Origin: Lactobacillus acidophilus
GTDB lineage: Bacteria; Bacillota; Bacilli; Lactobacillales; Lactobacillaceae
DNA length: 64,000 bases
NCBI RefSeq assembly: GCF_034298135.1
Contig: NZ_CP139575.1
Coordinates: 1,488,001 to 1,552,000, forward strand
Reading direction: 5' to 3'
Positions 53,399 through 63,530 of the stretch are shown here, in pieces. The notes beneath the pieces were generated by a model. The model was given only the letters and a program-made list of their open reading frames with translations, searched no databases and had not been told where the DNA came from. Position numbers and translations under genes: made by a program. Each line of letters starts with the position of its first letter. Within the stretch, counting starts at the first letter, position 1.

Positions 53399-53956
53399 TC
53401 AATTATACTTATTCATCAAATATTGGCTATCACGACCAGCAATAAAGTCGTCAATAATATCTACGCTTGTATCAAATGCATCATCCATTAATTTTTGTTG
53501 TTCATCATTAAATGGAGTAAGAACCCACGAAACAACTGTTGCATTTTTAGGATGACGTATACCAATCTTTAATCGATTGAATTTTTCGGTTCCTAAATCA
53601 CGGATAATACTTTTAATTCCATTATGACCACCAGATTTACCATTGGCTCTAATTCTGATTTTTCCAATTGGCATATCCATATCATCTTGAATAATCAACA
53701 CATCTTCAGGCGCAACCTTAAAGAAGTTGGCAATTTGACTTACTGAACGACCAGATTCATTCATATAGGTCTGTGGCTCAAGAAAAATCACATCTTCACC
53801 ATTTATTTTTTCTTTAGTCCAATGCCCTTCAAATTTATCTTTATTTAAAGTCAAACCTTTTTTATCAAGGTAGTGATCCATTGTCATGAAACCAGTATTA
53901 TGTTTGGTCTTATCATATTTTTGACCCGGATTACCCAAACCTGCAATTATCTTCAT
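53399..53956 (-). CDS. pth: Peptidyl-tRNA hydrolase
   Basis: 185 residues. MKIIAGLGNPGQKYDKTKHN with the catalytic His in KHNTGF, then PQTYMNESGRSV and DDMDMPIGKIRIRANGKSGGHNG. Recycles tRNA from drop-off peptidyl-tRNA. Heads the cluster with mfd one base downstream. Confidence 0.97.
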   Translation of the reverse strand: MKIIAGLGNPGQKYDKTKHNTGFMTMDHYLDKKGLTLNKDKFEGHWTKEKINGEDVIFLEPQTYMNESGRSVSQIANFFKVAPEDVLIIQDDMDMPIGKIRIRANGKSGGHNGIKSIIRDLGTEKFNRLKIGIRHPKNATVVSWVLTPFNDEQQKLMDDAFDTSVDIIDDFIAGRDSQYLMNKYN

Positions 53957-54039
53957 CTTATTTACCCCTCATTAATAATAATCTCAACTATAATAGCACA
54001 AACACAAAATAATAATTTTATTAATGCTCTTCAACATGG

Positions 54040-54045
54040 TATAAT
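54040..54045 (+). promoter_or_regulatory. Candidate -10 box of ldh
   Basis: TATAAT 45 bp before the ldh ATG; the matching -35 (TTTATT at 17 bp) is weak. AAAGGAGA at 54074-54081 is the ribosome site. Confidence 0.5.
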
Positions 54046-54072
54046 TTTCTTTGTTAAAATTATCACTAATAA

Positions 54073-55062
<990 letters not shown>

Positions 55063-55080
55063 TTTCATAAATTTTGTTTA

Positions 55081-55118
55081 TAAAAAAGCATCTCTATATT
55101 AAAAGAGATGCTTTTTAC
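55081..55118 (+). terminator. Intrinsic terminator of ldh
   Basis: AAAAAGCATCTCT-ATATTAA-AAGAGATGCTTTTT stem with T run. Confidence 0.9.
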
Positions 55119-55237
55119 TTTCTCAAATTATTGTTAAAATATATATGATTATTCGGACTACTCTTTAATCATTATTTAATTAATTTGCTGGTTTATGCTA
55201 TAATTACTTGTAATATTTTTCCTTTGGAGGCGAACTC

Positions 55238-55945
55238 ATGCTTATTAAATCTTTGGTTATTAAGAAAGATTACTTAACAACAGTTAATGAAAGAGCCACA
55301 TTAGCAGAAGCACTAAAAATCTTAGAAGACTCAGGTTATAGATGTGTGCCAATTGTTGATGATACTGGTACCATCTTCCGTGGTAACATTTATAAAATGC
55401 ACATCTACCGTCATAAGTCACAAGGTGGCGATATGAATTTACCTGTAACTTACTTACTCAAGAATGCTACTAAAACAATTAAGGTTAACTCACCATTTTT
55501 CAAAGTTTTCTTCAACATTAAAGACTTGCCATACATTGCTGTTCTTGATGAAGAAAATCATTTTTATGGCATTTTGACCCACTCAAGATTGCTTGACATG
55601 TTATCTGATGCTTGGGATATTAAAAATGGTTCATATGTTTTAACTGTCTTGTCAGATAATACCCGGGGTAATTTAATTAAAATGTCCAAAATCGTTTCAA
55701 AGCACACTAACATGTCTAGTGTTATGACACTTGATGCTGCAGCTGGTGAGCTTGAAGGTGACTTTGTTAGAAGAACTTTATTCACTTTACCTGCAGGCGT
55801 TTCTGATATTACCATGAAGACGATCGTTAATAAATTGCAAAAGAAAGGCTTCGTAGTTTCTGAAATTGAAGACTTACAAGCTGGGATGACAATTATGAGC
55901 GATGAAAATCCTGGTGTATTCATCGAACGACCAGAACATGACTAA
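55238..55945 (+). CDS. cbpA: CBS-domain protein, probable c-di-AMP-binding CbpA
   Basis: 235 residues: a CBS pair (about 1-130, with TLAEALKILEDSGYRCVPIV and HFYGILTHSRLLDML) followed by an ACT-like C-terminal domain (140-215). This CBS-plus-ACT arrangement and length match CbpA of Listeria and lactobacilli, which binds c-di-AMP; its downstream partner is not settled. TTTGGAGG precedes the ATG. Monocistronic between two terminators. The c-di-AMP link is inference. Confidence 0.75.
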   Translation: MLIKSLVIKKDYLTTVNERATLAEALKILEDSGYRCVPIVDDTGTIFRGNIYKMHIYRHKSQGGDMNLPVTYLLKNATKTIKVNSPFFKVFFNIKDLPYIAVLDEENHFYGILTHSRLLDMLSDAWDIKNGSYVLTVLSDNTRGNLIKMSKIVSKHTNMSSVMTLDAAAGELEGDFVRRTLFTLPAGVSDITMKTIVNKLQKKGFVVSEIEDLQAGMTIMSDENPGVFIERPEHD

Positions 55946-55956
55946 ATAAAAACACA

Positions 55957-55994
55957 AAAAGCTTTTAGATATCGAATCTAAAAGCTTTTTTGTT
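55957..55994. terminator. Bidirectional terminator between cbpA and alr
   Basis: AAAAAGCTTTTAGAT-ATCGA-ATCTAAAAGCTTTTT, 15-bp arms with A/T runs. Confidence 0.9.
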
Positions 55995-56005
55995 TTACCT
56001 AATTA

Positions 56006-57136
56006 TTATTTTTCATAATAAATTCTTGGTAAACGATCATTTAATAAGCAAGCTACTTCATAATGAATAGTATTGACATAATCTGCAGCAGCTTTAATAT
56101 TATTTGGATCATCTGGATTATTTGAAATAATTACCACTTTAGTGCCAACAGGCATCTTTTCTGGCAATTCCACCATAAATTGATCCATACAAATACGACC
56201 AACGATTGGACAGTACTTGTCTCCTACTTTAACTTTAAAGCCTTGGAATTTTCTAATCCAACCATCTGCATATCCAACTGGAACAGTGCCGATAATGGTG
56301 TCTTTATCTGCTACAAAAGTTGAACCATAACTAACACCATCACCTTTATGAATTGTCTTGACATGAGTTAATTCACTTTCAAATGACAATGCAGGCTCAA
56401 GTTTAATATCTGGATTCAAATCAGCAGAAGCAGGGTTTGAAGAGGGGTTCAAGCCATAAATGCCAATTCCAAATCTAACTAAGTCGCTTTTAATATTCTT
56501 ATGAAAAATGCTAGCTGCAGTATTAGATACATGGATCCATTTAGGCTTAACTGTTAACAAGCTCTTCATGTGATTAAACTTTTCAAGCTGATGTTCAAAG
56601 TAAGATTCATCAGCACTATCAGCAGAAGCAAAATGAGCAAACATTCCTTCAACAAAGAACTGATCATTATTTTCTAAGAATTTATTTGCTTCAATAAATT
56701 CATCATCTTCATTAAAACCGATTCTTCCCATACCTGAATCAATGCCCAAATGAATCTTTAATTGCAGGTTTTCTTTCGCTAAGTATTTTTCAGCTTCTTT
56801 AAGCCATTCAAAATTAGGAACAGTTAACGAAATATTGTTCACCGCAGCAATTGGTGCATACTTAGGAGAAACAACCCCTAACACCAAAATTGGTTTAACA
56901 ATATCCGCATGACGCAATTGTAATCCTTCATCTAAAACAGCTACACAAAAACCTGCTGCTCCAACTTCTTCAGCTACTTTAGCCACTTCAACTGCACCAT
57001 GTCTATATGCATTAGCCTTGACAACCGCTAACATTTTTTGACCTGGATCAAGATGCTTCATTTCATTTTCTAAATTTCTTCTAATTGCGCCCAAATTAAC
57101 TTTTACTGCGGCTGGACGATGATAGCCTGGGACCAT
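56006..57136 (-). CDS. alr: Alanine racemase
   Basis: 376 residues, PLP enzyme. PLP lysine Lys40 in [11 protein letters not shown], the opposite catalytic Tyr in [10 protein letters not shown], and MGRIGF and [10 protein letters not shown] family segments. Supplies D-alanine for peptidoglycan and lipoteichoic acid. Its ATG overlaps the acpS stop (TAATG), a linkage conserved in Firmicutes. Confidence 0.97.
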   Translation of the reverse strand: MVPGYHRPAAVKVNLGAIRRNLENEMKHLDPGQKMLAVVKANAYRHGAVEVAKVAEEVGAAGFCVAVLDEGLQLRHADIVKPILVLGVVSPKYAPIAAVNNISLTVPNFEWLKEAEKYLAKENLQLKIHLGIDSGMGRIGFNEDDEFIEANKFLENNDQFFVEGMFAHFASADSADESYFEHQLEKFNHMKSLLTVKPKWIHVSNTAASIFHKNIKSDLVRFGIGIYGLNPSSNPASADLNPDIKLEPALSFESELTHVKTIHKGDGVSYGSTFVADKDTIIGTVPVGYADGWIRKFQGFKVKVGDKYCPIVGRICMDQFMVELPEKMPVGTKVVIISNNPDDPNNIKAAADYVNTIHYEVACLLNDRLPRIYYEK

Positions 57137-57492
57137 TATTTTTCCTCCAAAACTACAAATGTAATAATTTCGTGATTATCATGCGTGATACTTGGAAAAA
57201 TATTTCCATCAAATTTTGTTGAAGTCATTACAGGATGACCTAAATCATCCCACAAAGTTTCTATATCTTGAAAACCAACAGATTTACCTAATCCGGTACC
57301 CATGGCTTTAGAAAAAGATTCCTTTAATGAAAAACGACCTCCGAGGTATTCGACTTTTCTTTTTCCTTCTAATTTTTGATATTGGGCAAACTCATTTGGA
57401 GTTAATACTTTTTTGGCAAAAAGATCACCTTTATCGATAATTTTTTTAACACGCTCGACTTCAATTGAGTCAATCCCTACACCTTTAATCAT
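57136..57492 (-). CDS. acpS: Holo-[acyl-carrier-protein] synthase
   Basis: 118 residues. Mg-binding [15 protein letters not shown] and [14 protein letters not shown] are the two signatures. Transfers phosphopantetheine from CoA to ACP for fatty acid synthesis. ATG 57492 follows GAGGTG; an in-frame ATG at 57516 lies before that site. A TATAAT (57518-57523, minus strand) could be the -10. Confidence 0.95.
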
Positions 57493-57524
57493 TTTTTTCA
57501 CCTCACACAATAACATGATTATAA

Positions 57525-57565
57525 TACAAAAAAGAAGTTGTAGATCTTACAACTTCTTTTTTGTA
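57525..57565 (-). terminator. Intrinsic terminator of murF-cshA
   Basis: A perfect 18-bp inverted repeat (TACAAAAAAGAAGTTGTA and its complement) around GATCT, T run on the minus strand. Confidence 0.9.
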
Positions 57566-57572
57566 TTAAAAC

Positions 57573-59060
57573 TTACTTTTCTTTGCTTTTAATAACAAAT
57601 TCGTGTCCATTGCCACGACCACGTTTGCCGCGATTACCATTATGGCGATAATTATTATTACGGCGACGATAATTGCCATGATTGCGATTATTGTTGCGGC
57701 CACGACCGTGTCCTCTACGATTACGGCGACCATCGCCCTTGTATGGTAATGGTTTTTCTGGTGTAATCTTAACCTTAATATCAGTTGAATCCTTAGATAA
57801 ATTCTTTAAAAATGCAGCAACTAAATCAACTGCAGAATAATTATCCAAAAGTTCACTAGCATCTTGGGTATATTTACCAAGATCACTATTTATTAAGTCT
57901 TCAATTTGTGCCTTAGCTTGTTTCAATTGACCACGAAGTGCTTGATCGTCTGTTGGTGGACGAAGTGGTGACATCTTCTTCTTGGTAAGTTGTTCAATTG
58001 TACGCATATAGCCAATTTCATTAGGTGTTACGAAAGTAACAGAAATTCCGTTTTGACCTGCACGTCCAGTTCTGCCGATACGGTGAACATAAGAGTCAGG
58101 ATCCTGTGGAATATCGTAATTATAAACGTGAGTTACACCTGAAATATCAAGTCCACGAGCAGCAACGTCCGTTGCGACCAAAATATCAAGCTTACCTTCA
58201 CGGAATCGCTTCAATACGGCCATTCTACGTGCTTGTGATAAGTCACCGTGAATTCCTGCAGCATTGTAGCCACGAGCTTGTAAACCGCGTGTAAGTTCAT
58301 CTACGCGTCGCTTAGTTCGACCAAAGACCACAGCTAAATCTGGTCCTTGTACATCAATTAAACGACACATAATATCAAATTTTTCTGATTCCTTTGCACG
58401 AACAAAGTATTGATCAATTAAATCTGCAGTAAGTTCTTTAGCTTTAATTTGAACAATTTCAGGATTGTTCATGAACTTTTCACCAATTCGCAAAATTGGC
58501 TTTGGCATTGTTGCACTGAAAAGCAATGTTTGATTACGATTCTTAGCATATTTCAAAATACTTTCAATATCTTGAATAAATCCCATATCAAGCATTTCAT
58601 CTGCTTCATCTAAAACTACAGTCTTAACTTTATCTAAGTCAATTGTGCCACGCTTTAAATGATCAAGTAAACGGCCTGGTGTCCCCACTAAAATTGATGG
58701 TACATGATGCTTTAATGAACGAATTTGACGGCCAATATCAGCACCACCATATACTACTTGTACATGTGCACGTTCATCGCGACCTAAACGAAAGAGCTCT
58801 TCTTGAGTCTGAATAGCAAGTTCACGAGTTGGTTCAATAATAATTGCTTGAATTGCCTTTTCTTTTTTATCAATTATTTGTAAAATTGGTAACCCAAATG
58901 CAGCAGTCTTACCAGTACCAGTTTGTGCTTGGCCAATTACATCCTTACCCTCTAGAGCAAGGGGAATAGTTTGTTCCTGGATTGGAGTTGCTTCTTCAAA
59001 TCCTGAGCGTTTAATCGCTTTAAGAAGCGCTTCGTTTAATCCTAATTCTGAAAATTTCAA
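57573..59060 (-). CDS. cshA: DEAD-box RNA helicase CshA
   Basis: 495 residues. Q motif GFEEATPIQEQTIPLAL, motif I AQTGTGKTAAFG, DEAD in VVLDEADEMLDMGF, SAT, and motif VI HRIGRTGRAG. The last 60 residues are an Arg/Gly/Asn-rich RNA-binding tail (RRNRRGHGRGRNNN and onward). Works in mRNA decay and ribosome assembly, and in cold adaptation. 13 nt behind murF. Confidence 0.95.
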   Translation of the reverse strand: MKFSELGLNEALLKAIKRSGFEEATPIQEQTIPLALEGKDVIGQAQTGTGKTAAFGLPILQIIDKKEKAIQAIIIEPTRELAIQTQEELFRLGRDERAHVQVVYGGADIGRQIRSLKHHVPSILVGTPGRLLDHLKRGTIDLDKVKTVVLDEADEMLDMGFIQDIESILKYAKNRNQTLLFSATMPKPILRIGEKFMNNPEIVQIKAKELTADLIDQYFVRAKESEKFDIMCRLIDVQGPDLAVVFGRTKRRVDELTRGLQARGYNAAGIHGDLSQARRMAVLKRFREGKLDILVATDVAARGLDISGVTHVYNYDIPQDPDSYVHRIGRTGRAGQNGISVTFVTPNEIGYMRTIEQLTKKKMSPLRPPTDDQALRGQLKQAKAQIEDLINSDLGKYTQDASELLDNYSAVDLVAAFLKNLSKDSTDIKVKITPEKPLPYKGDGRRNRRGHGRGRNNNRNHGNYRRRNNNYRHNGNRGKRGRGNGHEFVIKSKEK

Positions 59061-59073
59061 AAAATATTTTCTC

Positions 59074-60441
59074 CTATCTTAGTCGGGCTAAGACATTTTC
59101 TAGGTGCATCCCGTGTGAACCTTTCAACACAACAATGTCGTCCGACTTAATATCATTTTTAAGATCATCAATCATACGATCCATTTGATCTTTAGTATAG
59201 TAATGCAAATGCTCTGACTCATACTTGCCTTGTAATGCATCATACAGATTTTTCATTTCAGGGCCGTATAAATATACTTCATTAATAATTTGTGGATCCA
59301 AAGTATCGCTTAATTCGGCATGAAGCTTCGGAGAATTCTCACCTAATTCAAGCATATCACCCAAAACAGCAATTCTACGACCGCCATCTTTTACCTCAAC
59401 TTGGCCAAAGCTAGTAATAACAGCTCTTACCGCAGTTGGGTTTGAGTTATAGATATCACTCATAATTGCTTCGCCAACATCGCCTTTTTCCCATTCCATA
59501 CGATTAGCGGTTGGCTTAAAGTTAGACAACGATGACGCAATTTCCTCATCACTTTCACCAAAATGACGTCCAACACTAATAGCAGCCATAGCATTAGAAA
59601 CATTATGCTTACCGATCATTGGAATAGAGAATTTCTGCTCTGAATCATTAATTGTAAAAGTCGCATGATGCATGTAACTCTTAAAACCAGTAGCATGAAC
59701 CGTGTCATCATCTTCAAAACCAAAAGTTGCTTTAGCTTGATCAAGCTTCTTAGCTCTTTCTTGAAGTAATGGTTCATCACCATTATAAATAAATTCTCCA
59801 TCTTCACGGAGAAAATCAGTGATCTCCATCTTAGCGTCAGCAATCTTATCACGACTACCGAAGAACTCAATATGAGCTTCACCAATCATGGTAATTACAG
59901 CTACATCAGGACGAGTCAATTCACTTAAGTGATGTAATTGTCCTGGTCTATCCATTCCCATTTCAAGAACCAAAATTTCAGTATTTGGCTTCATTTCAAG
60001 AACGGTCATTGGCACGCCGATTTCATTATTAAAATTAGCTTGAGTCTTATGTACGTTGAAACGCTTTGATAAAACTGCAGCGATCATATCCTTAGTAGTG
60101 GTCTTACCATTTGAACCAGTAATTCCCACTACAGTTGGATTAACTTTACGCAAATAATAACGAGCAAGTGTCTGCATAGCGGCAAGTGGATCATCAACTT
60201 CAATTACTGCAATACCTTCAGGTTTATTTGGATGCCCCTTTTTCCACAAAGTAGCAGAAGCACCATTACTAATAGCACCAGCCACAAAATCATGTCCATC
60301 ACGTTCACCTTCAAGTGGTACAAATAATCCACCATTTGTGATCTTTCTGGAGTCAAAGGCAACAGAAGTAATAACTGTTTTATCGTCACCTTCACAAGTC
60401 TTATCTAAAGCTTTGGCAATTTCAGCCATTTGCATTTTCAT
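59074..60441 (-). CDS. murF: UDP-MurNAc-tripeptide:D-Ala-D-Ala ligase
   Basis: 455 residues: Mur N-terminal domain, ATP loop GITGSNGKTTTKDM near residue 110, the middle-domain NEIGVPMTVLEM and the C-terminal YNSNPTAVRAVI region. Adds D-Ala-D-Ala, the last cytoplasmic step before lipid I. Promoter at 60484-60512; co-transcribed with cshA. Confidence 0.96.
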   Translation of the reverse strand: MKMQMAEIAKALDKTCEGDDKTVITSVAFDSRKITNGGLFVPLEGERDGHDFVAGAISNGASATLWKKGHPNKPEGIAVIEVDDPLAAMQTLARYYLRKVNPTVVGITGSNGKTTTKDMIAAVLSKRFNVHKTQANFNNEIGVPMTVLEMKPNTEILVLEMGMDRPGQLHHLSELTRPDVAVITMIGEAHIEFFGSRDKIADAKMEITDFLREDGEFIYNGDEPLLQERAKKLDQAKATFGFEDDDTVHATGFKSYMHHATFTINDSEQKFSIPMIGKHNVSNAMAAISVGRHFGESDEEIASSLSNFKPTANRMEWEKGDVGEAIMSDIYNSNPTAVRAVITSFGQVEVKDGGRRIAVLGDMLELGENSPKLHAELSDTLDPQIINEVYLYGPEMKNLYDALQGKYESEHLHYYTKDQMDRMIDDLKNDIKSDDIVVLKGSHGMHLENVLARLR

Positions 60442-60483
60442 TGTATCTTTACTCCCATAAAAACAATTTTTATACAGAAATCA

Positions 60484-60512
60484 TTATACTTTCTTTCAAG
60501 CATTCTGCCAAA
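60484..60512 (-). promoter_or_regulatory. Promoter of murF-cshA
   Basis: TTGGCA (60507-60512), 17 bp, TATAAT (60484-60489) on the minus strand. Confidence 0.8.
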
Positions 60513-60524
60513 TGATCTCTAACG

Positions 60525-60553
60525 AAAAAAGCAGCCCCCAATGGGACTGCTTC
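60525..60553 (-). terminator. Intrinsic terminator of rpmE2
   Basis: GAAGCAGTCCC-ATT-GGGGGCTGCTT followed by T6 on the minus strand. Confidence 0.85.
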
Positions 60554-60567
60554 CACCAGACAAAGGT

Positions 60568-60813
60568 TTACTTCTTCAAGCCGTACTTCTTGTTGAACTT
60601 TTCGATTCGACCATCTGCTTGAGCAAACTTTTGCTTGCCTGTGTAGAATGGGTGTGAATCTGATGAAACTTCAACACGTACTAATGGGTAAGTTTCGCCT
60701 TCGTATTCGATAGTTTCTTCTGGCTTCATAGTTGAACCAGCTACGAACTTAGCACCAGTTGCTGAGTCCATGAAAACTACCTTTTGAAAATCTGGATGAA
60801 TACCTTGTTTCAT
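60568..60813 (-). CDS. rpmE2: 50S ribosomal protein L31 type B
   Basis: 81 residues, the longer L31B form: [20 protein letters not shown] and [20 protein letters not shown]. It has no cysteine, so this is the zinc-independent version; in bacteria with two L31 genes this form is used at low zinc. Here it could be the only copy (inference). Monocistronic. Confidence 0.96.
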   Translation of the reverse strand: MKQGIHPDFQKVVFMDSATGAKFVAGSTMKPEETIEYEGETYPLVRVEVSSDSHPFYTGKQKFAQADGRIEKFNKKYGLKK

Positions 60814-60922
60814 AATTTATTACTCCTTTGCCATGACCATATTACAGATCATAGATTAATCGATTAACGTAGACTAGAATACCATCTTCAAGTTAATAAT
60901 TCAAGATATTTTTACATTGCCA

Positions 60923-62542
60923 CTATTCAATTACTTTGCTTATGAAAGCCTCATATGGTTTAAGGGTGATATTTTGTACATTATTTCTTTCTGGATAGTT
61001 GCTGAGGATCGTTTCAATTTGATCATTAGATACAAAATTCTGCTCCTCATTAGATAAGTTAGCTACTACCAACCATTTTTTATCATTCAAAATGCGATAA
61101 TAAGCAAGCACTGCATCTTGTGTATTAGACACTAATGAAAAATCACCATCAACTACGATCGGATTTTCATGACGTAATTTAATCAATTTTTGATAAGTAT
61201 AAAAAATCGAATTTGGATCTGCTAACGCATTTTCAACATTAATGTCCTTATAATTAGGATTTACACTTAGCCATGGATCAACTTCAGAAAAGCCAGCATT
61301 TTTTTCATCATTCCATTGCATTGGTCGACGTGCATTATCACGACCTTTTACATTGATTGCATGAATCAACTCTTCTTCATCATAACCTTCCGCTAAACGT
61401 TCGTTATACATATTAATACTTTCAATATCTTCAACCTCATCAATATTTTTAACAGGACAATTAGTCATCCCAATTTCTTCACCATTAAAAATATAAGGTG
61501 TACCGTGCATCATATGTAAAATAATTGCAAACATTTTGGCGCATTGGACACGGTATTCTTGATCATTACCCCAGCGCGAAATAACTCGCGGAATGTCGTG
61601 ATTCTCCCAAAACAAACTATTCCAAGCATGATCAAAATCGATTTTTGTTTGCCACTTAACCAATACTTTTTTCAATTCTCCTAAATCAAGAGGTTTTAAA
61701 TCCCACTTTTCTTTACCAGGTTGTTGATCTAAAGATTGATTTTCAAATTGAAAGACCATTGACAATTCATGACGATCAGGATCAGAATATTCTTCCGCAA
61801 TCTTTGGTGTTGCATTCCAAGTTTCACCTACTGTCATCACATCACGTTTACCAAAAGTAGCTTTATTCATTTCTTGTAAATATGGATGTAGCATTGGCCC
61901 ATTTTCACGAATGTTCTTGTCTGGATCCTTCCCGATTAATTCAATTACATCCATACGAAAACCGCCAATTCCCTTATCAAGCCAAAAGTTCATCATGTTG
62001 TAGATTTTCTGACGTAACTCGGTATTTTGCCAATTCAAATCAGGCTGTTGATCAGCAAAGAAATGTAGATAATATTGTCCACTTCTTTCATCATATTTCC
62101 AAGCAGAACCTGAAAAAGCAGATTTTAAGTCATTAGGCTCATGTTCATCAACTGGATCACGCCAAATATAATAATCACGATATTGATTATCCTTTCCTTT
62201 TTTGGCCTCTACAAACCACTTATGTTGATCAGAAGTATGATTAACCACTAAGTCCATCACTATCTTGATATGATGTTCTTTAGCCTTGCTAATTAACTCG
62301 TCCATATCTGCCATTGTGCCATACTGTGGATCAATCGCTTCATAATCAGAAATATCATATCCATTATCAACACCAGGAGATTGATAAACTGGTGAAAGCC
62401 AAATAGCATCAATTCCTAATTTTTCTAGATAGTCTAATCTTGAAATAATCCCTTGCAAATCTCCTATTCCATCACCGTTACTGTCTTGGAAAGACTTAGG
62501 ATAAACCTGATAAACAACAGCATTTTTCCACCATGAAGCCAT
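60923..62542 (-). CDS. GH13 alpha-1,6-glucosidase (oligo-1,6-glucosidase / dextran glucosidase type)
   Basis: 539 residues. Family 13 regions: DLVVNHTSDQH (I), GFRMDVIEL with nucleophile Asp198 (II), VGETW with acid Glu240 (III), FWENHDIPR with Asp316 (IV), and the N-terminal calcium-loop-like DSNGDGIGDLQG. Val199 after the nucleophile favours alpha-1,6 over alpha-1,4 linkages, so isomaltose or panose-type oligosaccharides are likely substrates; trehalose-6-phosphate hydrolase is less likely. No signal peptide, so intracellular. ATG 62542 has GAGGG 8 nt upstream. A cre-like site lies in its promoter region. Confidence 0.88.
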   Translation of the reverse strand: MASWWKNAVVYQVYPKSFQDSNGDGIGDLQGIISRLDYLEKLGIDAIWLSPVYQSPGVDNGYDISDYEAIDPQYGTMADMDELISKAKEHHIKIVMDLVVNHTSDQHKWFVEAKKGKDNQYRDYYIWRDPVDEHEPNDLKSAFSGSAWKYDERSGQYYLHFFADQQPDLNWQNTELRQKIYNMMNFWLDKGIGGFRMDVIELIGKDPDKNIRENGPMLHPYLQEMNKATFGKRDVMTVGETWNATPKIAEEYSDPDRHELSMVFQFENQSLDQQPGKEKWDLKPLDLGELKKVLVKWQTKIDFDHAWNSLFWENHDIPRVISRWGNDQEYRVQCAKMFAIILHMMHGTPYIFNGEEIGMTNCPVKNIDEVEDIESINMYNERLAEGYDEEELIHAINVKGRDNARRPMQWNDEKNAGFSEVDPWLSVNPNYKDINVENALADPNSIFYTYQKLIKLRHENPIVVDGDFSLVSNTQDAVLAYYRILNDKKWLVVANLSNEEQNFVSNDQIETILSNYPERNNVQNITLKPYEAFISKVIE

Positions 62543-62595
62543 AATTTTTACCCTCACTTAAAAAATTTATTCTATGGTATAACTATAAATAATTT

Positions 62596-62610
62596 ATGTA
62601 AGCACTTGCA
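62596..62610. promoter_or_regulatory. cre-like CcpA operator between the alpha-glucosidase and HAD genes
   Basis: ATGTAAGCACTTGCA matches the catabolite-responsive consensus WTGNAANCGNWNNCW at all fixed positions but one (CA for CG). It overlaps a minus-strand TTGCAA that, with TATAGT 18 bp on, could be the glucosidase promoter. Confidence 0.5.
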
Positions 62611-62659
62611 ATAAATGGTAAACTGTTAACGGTATCAAAATTTGGATTGGGGTATTTAT

Positions 62660-63490
62660 ATGAAACAACTTCCTTTTAAGGCTGTCGCAGTGGATGTTGA
62701 CGGCACTTTTGAAAACGACAAAAAAGAATATGATCATGAAATGTTCGGAGAAATCCTGTATCGCCTGCATAAGCATGGAGCACATTTCATTATTGCAAGT
62801 GGTCGTCCGGCAGGCAGACTTAGCGATGATTTTGGTGATTTCATCGATTCTGTAGATTTTGTAGCTGATAATGGTGCTGTGCTTGTTCGCGATGGTAAGA
62901 TTATTCGTACTACTTGTTTTTCCAAAAAGGGCATCCTTCACTTAATTGACTACATGCATCAGCGTTATCCCGGTTCCGTTACCACATTATTAATTAGTGG
63001 TGTTAAACATTCATATTTTTTAAAGAGTACGCCTCCTGAATTTAAAAGATCACATCATTATTTTTATCCTAATAGCATTGAAATTGATGATTTTTCTCAA
63101 ATTCCTGCAGACGACCAATATACAAAAATTACAGTTGATTATCCTAGCAAGGTTAGACATGAGCTAGAATATGGCTTTAATAGTCGTAGTATGGAAAAGA
63201 TTCATGTTACAACTAGTGGATGGAATTATATGGATATCATCCCACAGGGGGTTAACAAAGCTACTGGCTTAAAAGAATTTTTAGCTTATCTAGATGTTCC
63301 TAGAAGTGAATTAATTGCTTTTGGTGATGGTGAAAATGATATCGAAATGCTTAAATTAGCTGGGCTTAGTTATGCAATGGAAAATGGCCAAAATAGCGTT
63401 AAAAAGATTGCCAACTTTATTGCCCCAAGTAACAACGATAATGGTGTATTTAAAGTATTGAATCACTACCTAAATGAAGTAAATAAATAA
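62660..63490 (+). CDS. Cof-type HAD-IIB hydrolase (sugar/nucleotide phosphatase)
   Basis: 276 residues. Intact catalytic set: Asp12/Asp14 in VAVDVDGTFEN, the Ser of IASGRPAG, Lys in VNKATGLKEFL and GDGENDIEML. The C2 cap lies at about 85-190. Probably a phosphatase of sugar phosphates or nucleotides or FMN; substrate unknown. Start at ATG 62660; TTG at 62642 is in frame but lies before the GGGG site. Unlike the HAD gene at 6516 this one looks active. Confidence 0.85.
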   Translation: MKQLPFKAVAVDVDGTFENDKKEYDHEMFGEILYRLHKHGAHFIIASGRPAGRLSDDFGDFIDSVDFVADNGAVLVRDGKIIRTTCFSKKGILHLIDYMHQRYPGSVTTLLISGVKHSYFLKSTPPEFKRSHHYFYPNSIEIDDFSQIPADDQYTKITVDYPSKVRHELEYGFNSRSMEKIHVTTSGWNYMDIIPQGVNKATGLKEFLAYLDVPRSELIAFGDGENDIEMLKLAGLSYAMENGQNSVKKIANFIAPSNNDNGVFKVLNHYLNEVNK

Positions 63491-63528
63491 AAAAAGTTGT
63501 TGAGCAAAATTTCTCAACAACTTTTTTA
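63490..63528. terminator. Bidirectional terminator between the HAD gene and the permease
   Basis: AAAAAGTTGTTGAG-CAAAATTT-CTCAACAACTTTTT, 14-bp arms with A/T runs. Confidence 0.9.
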
Positions 63529-63530
63529 GA

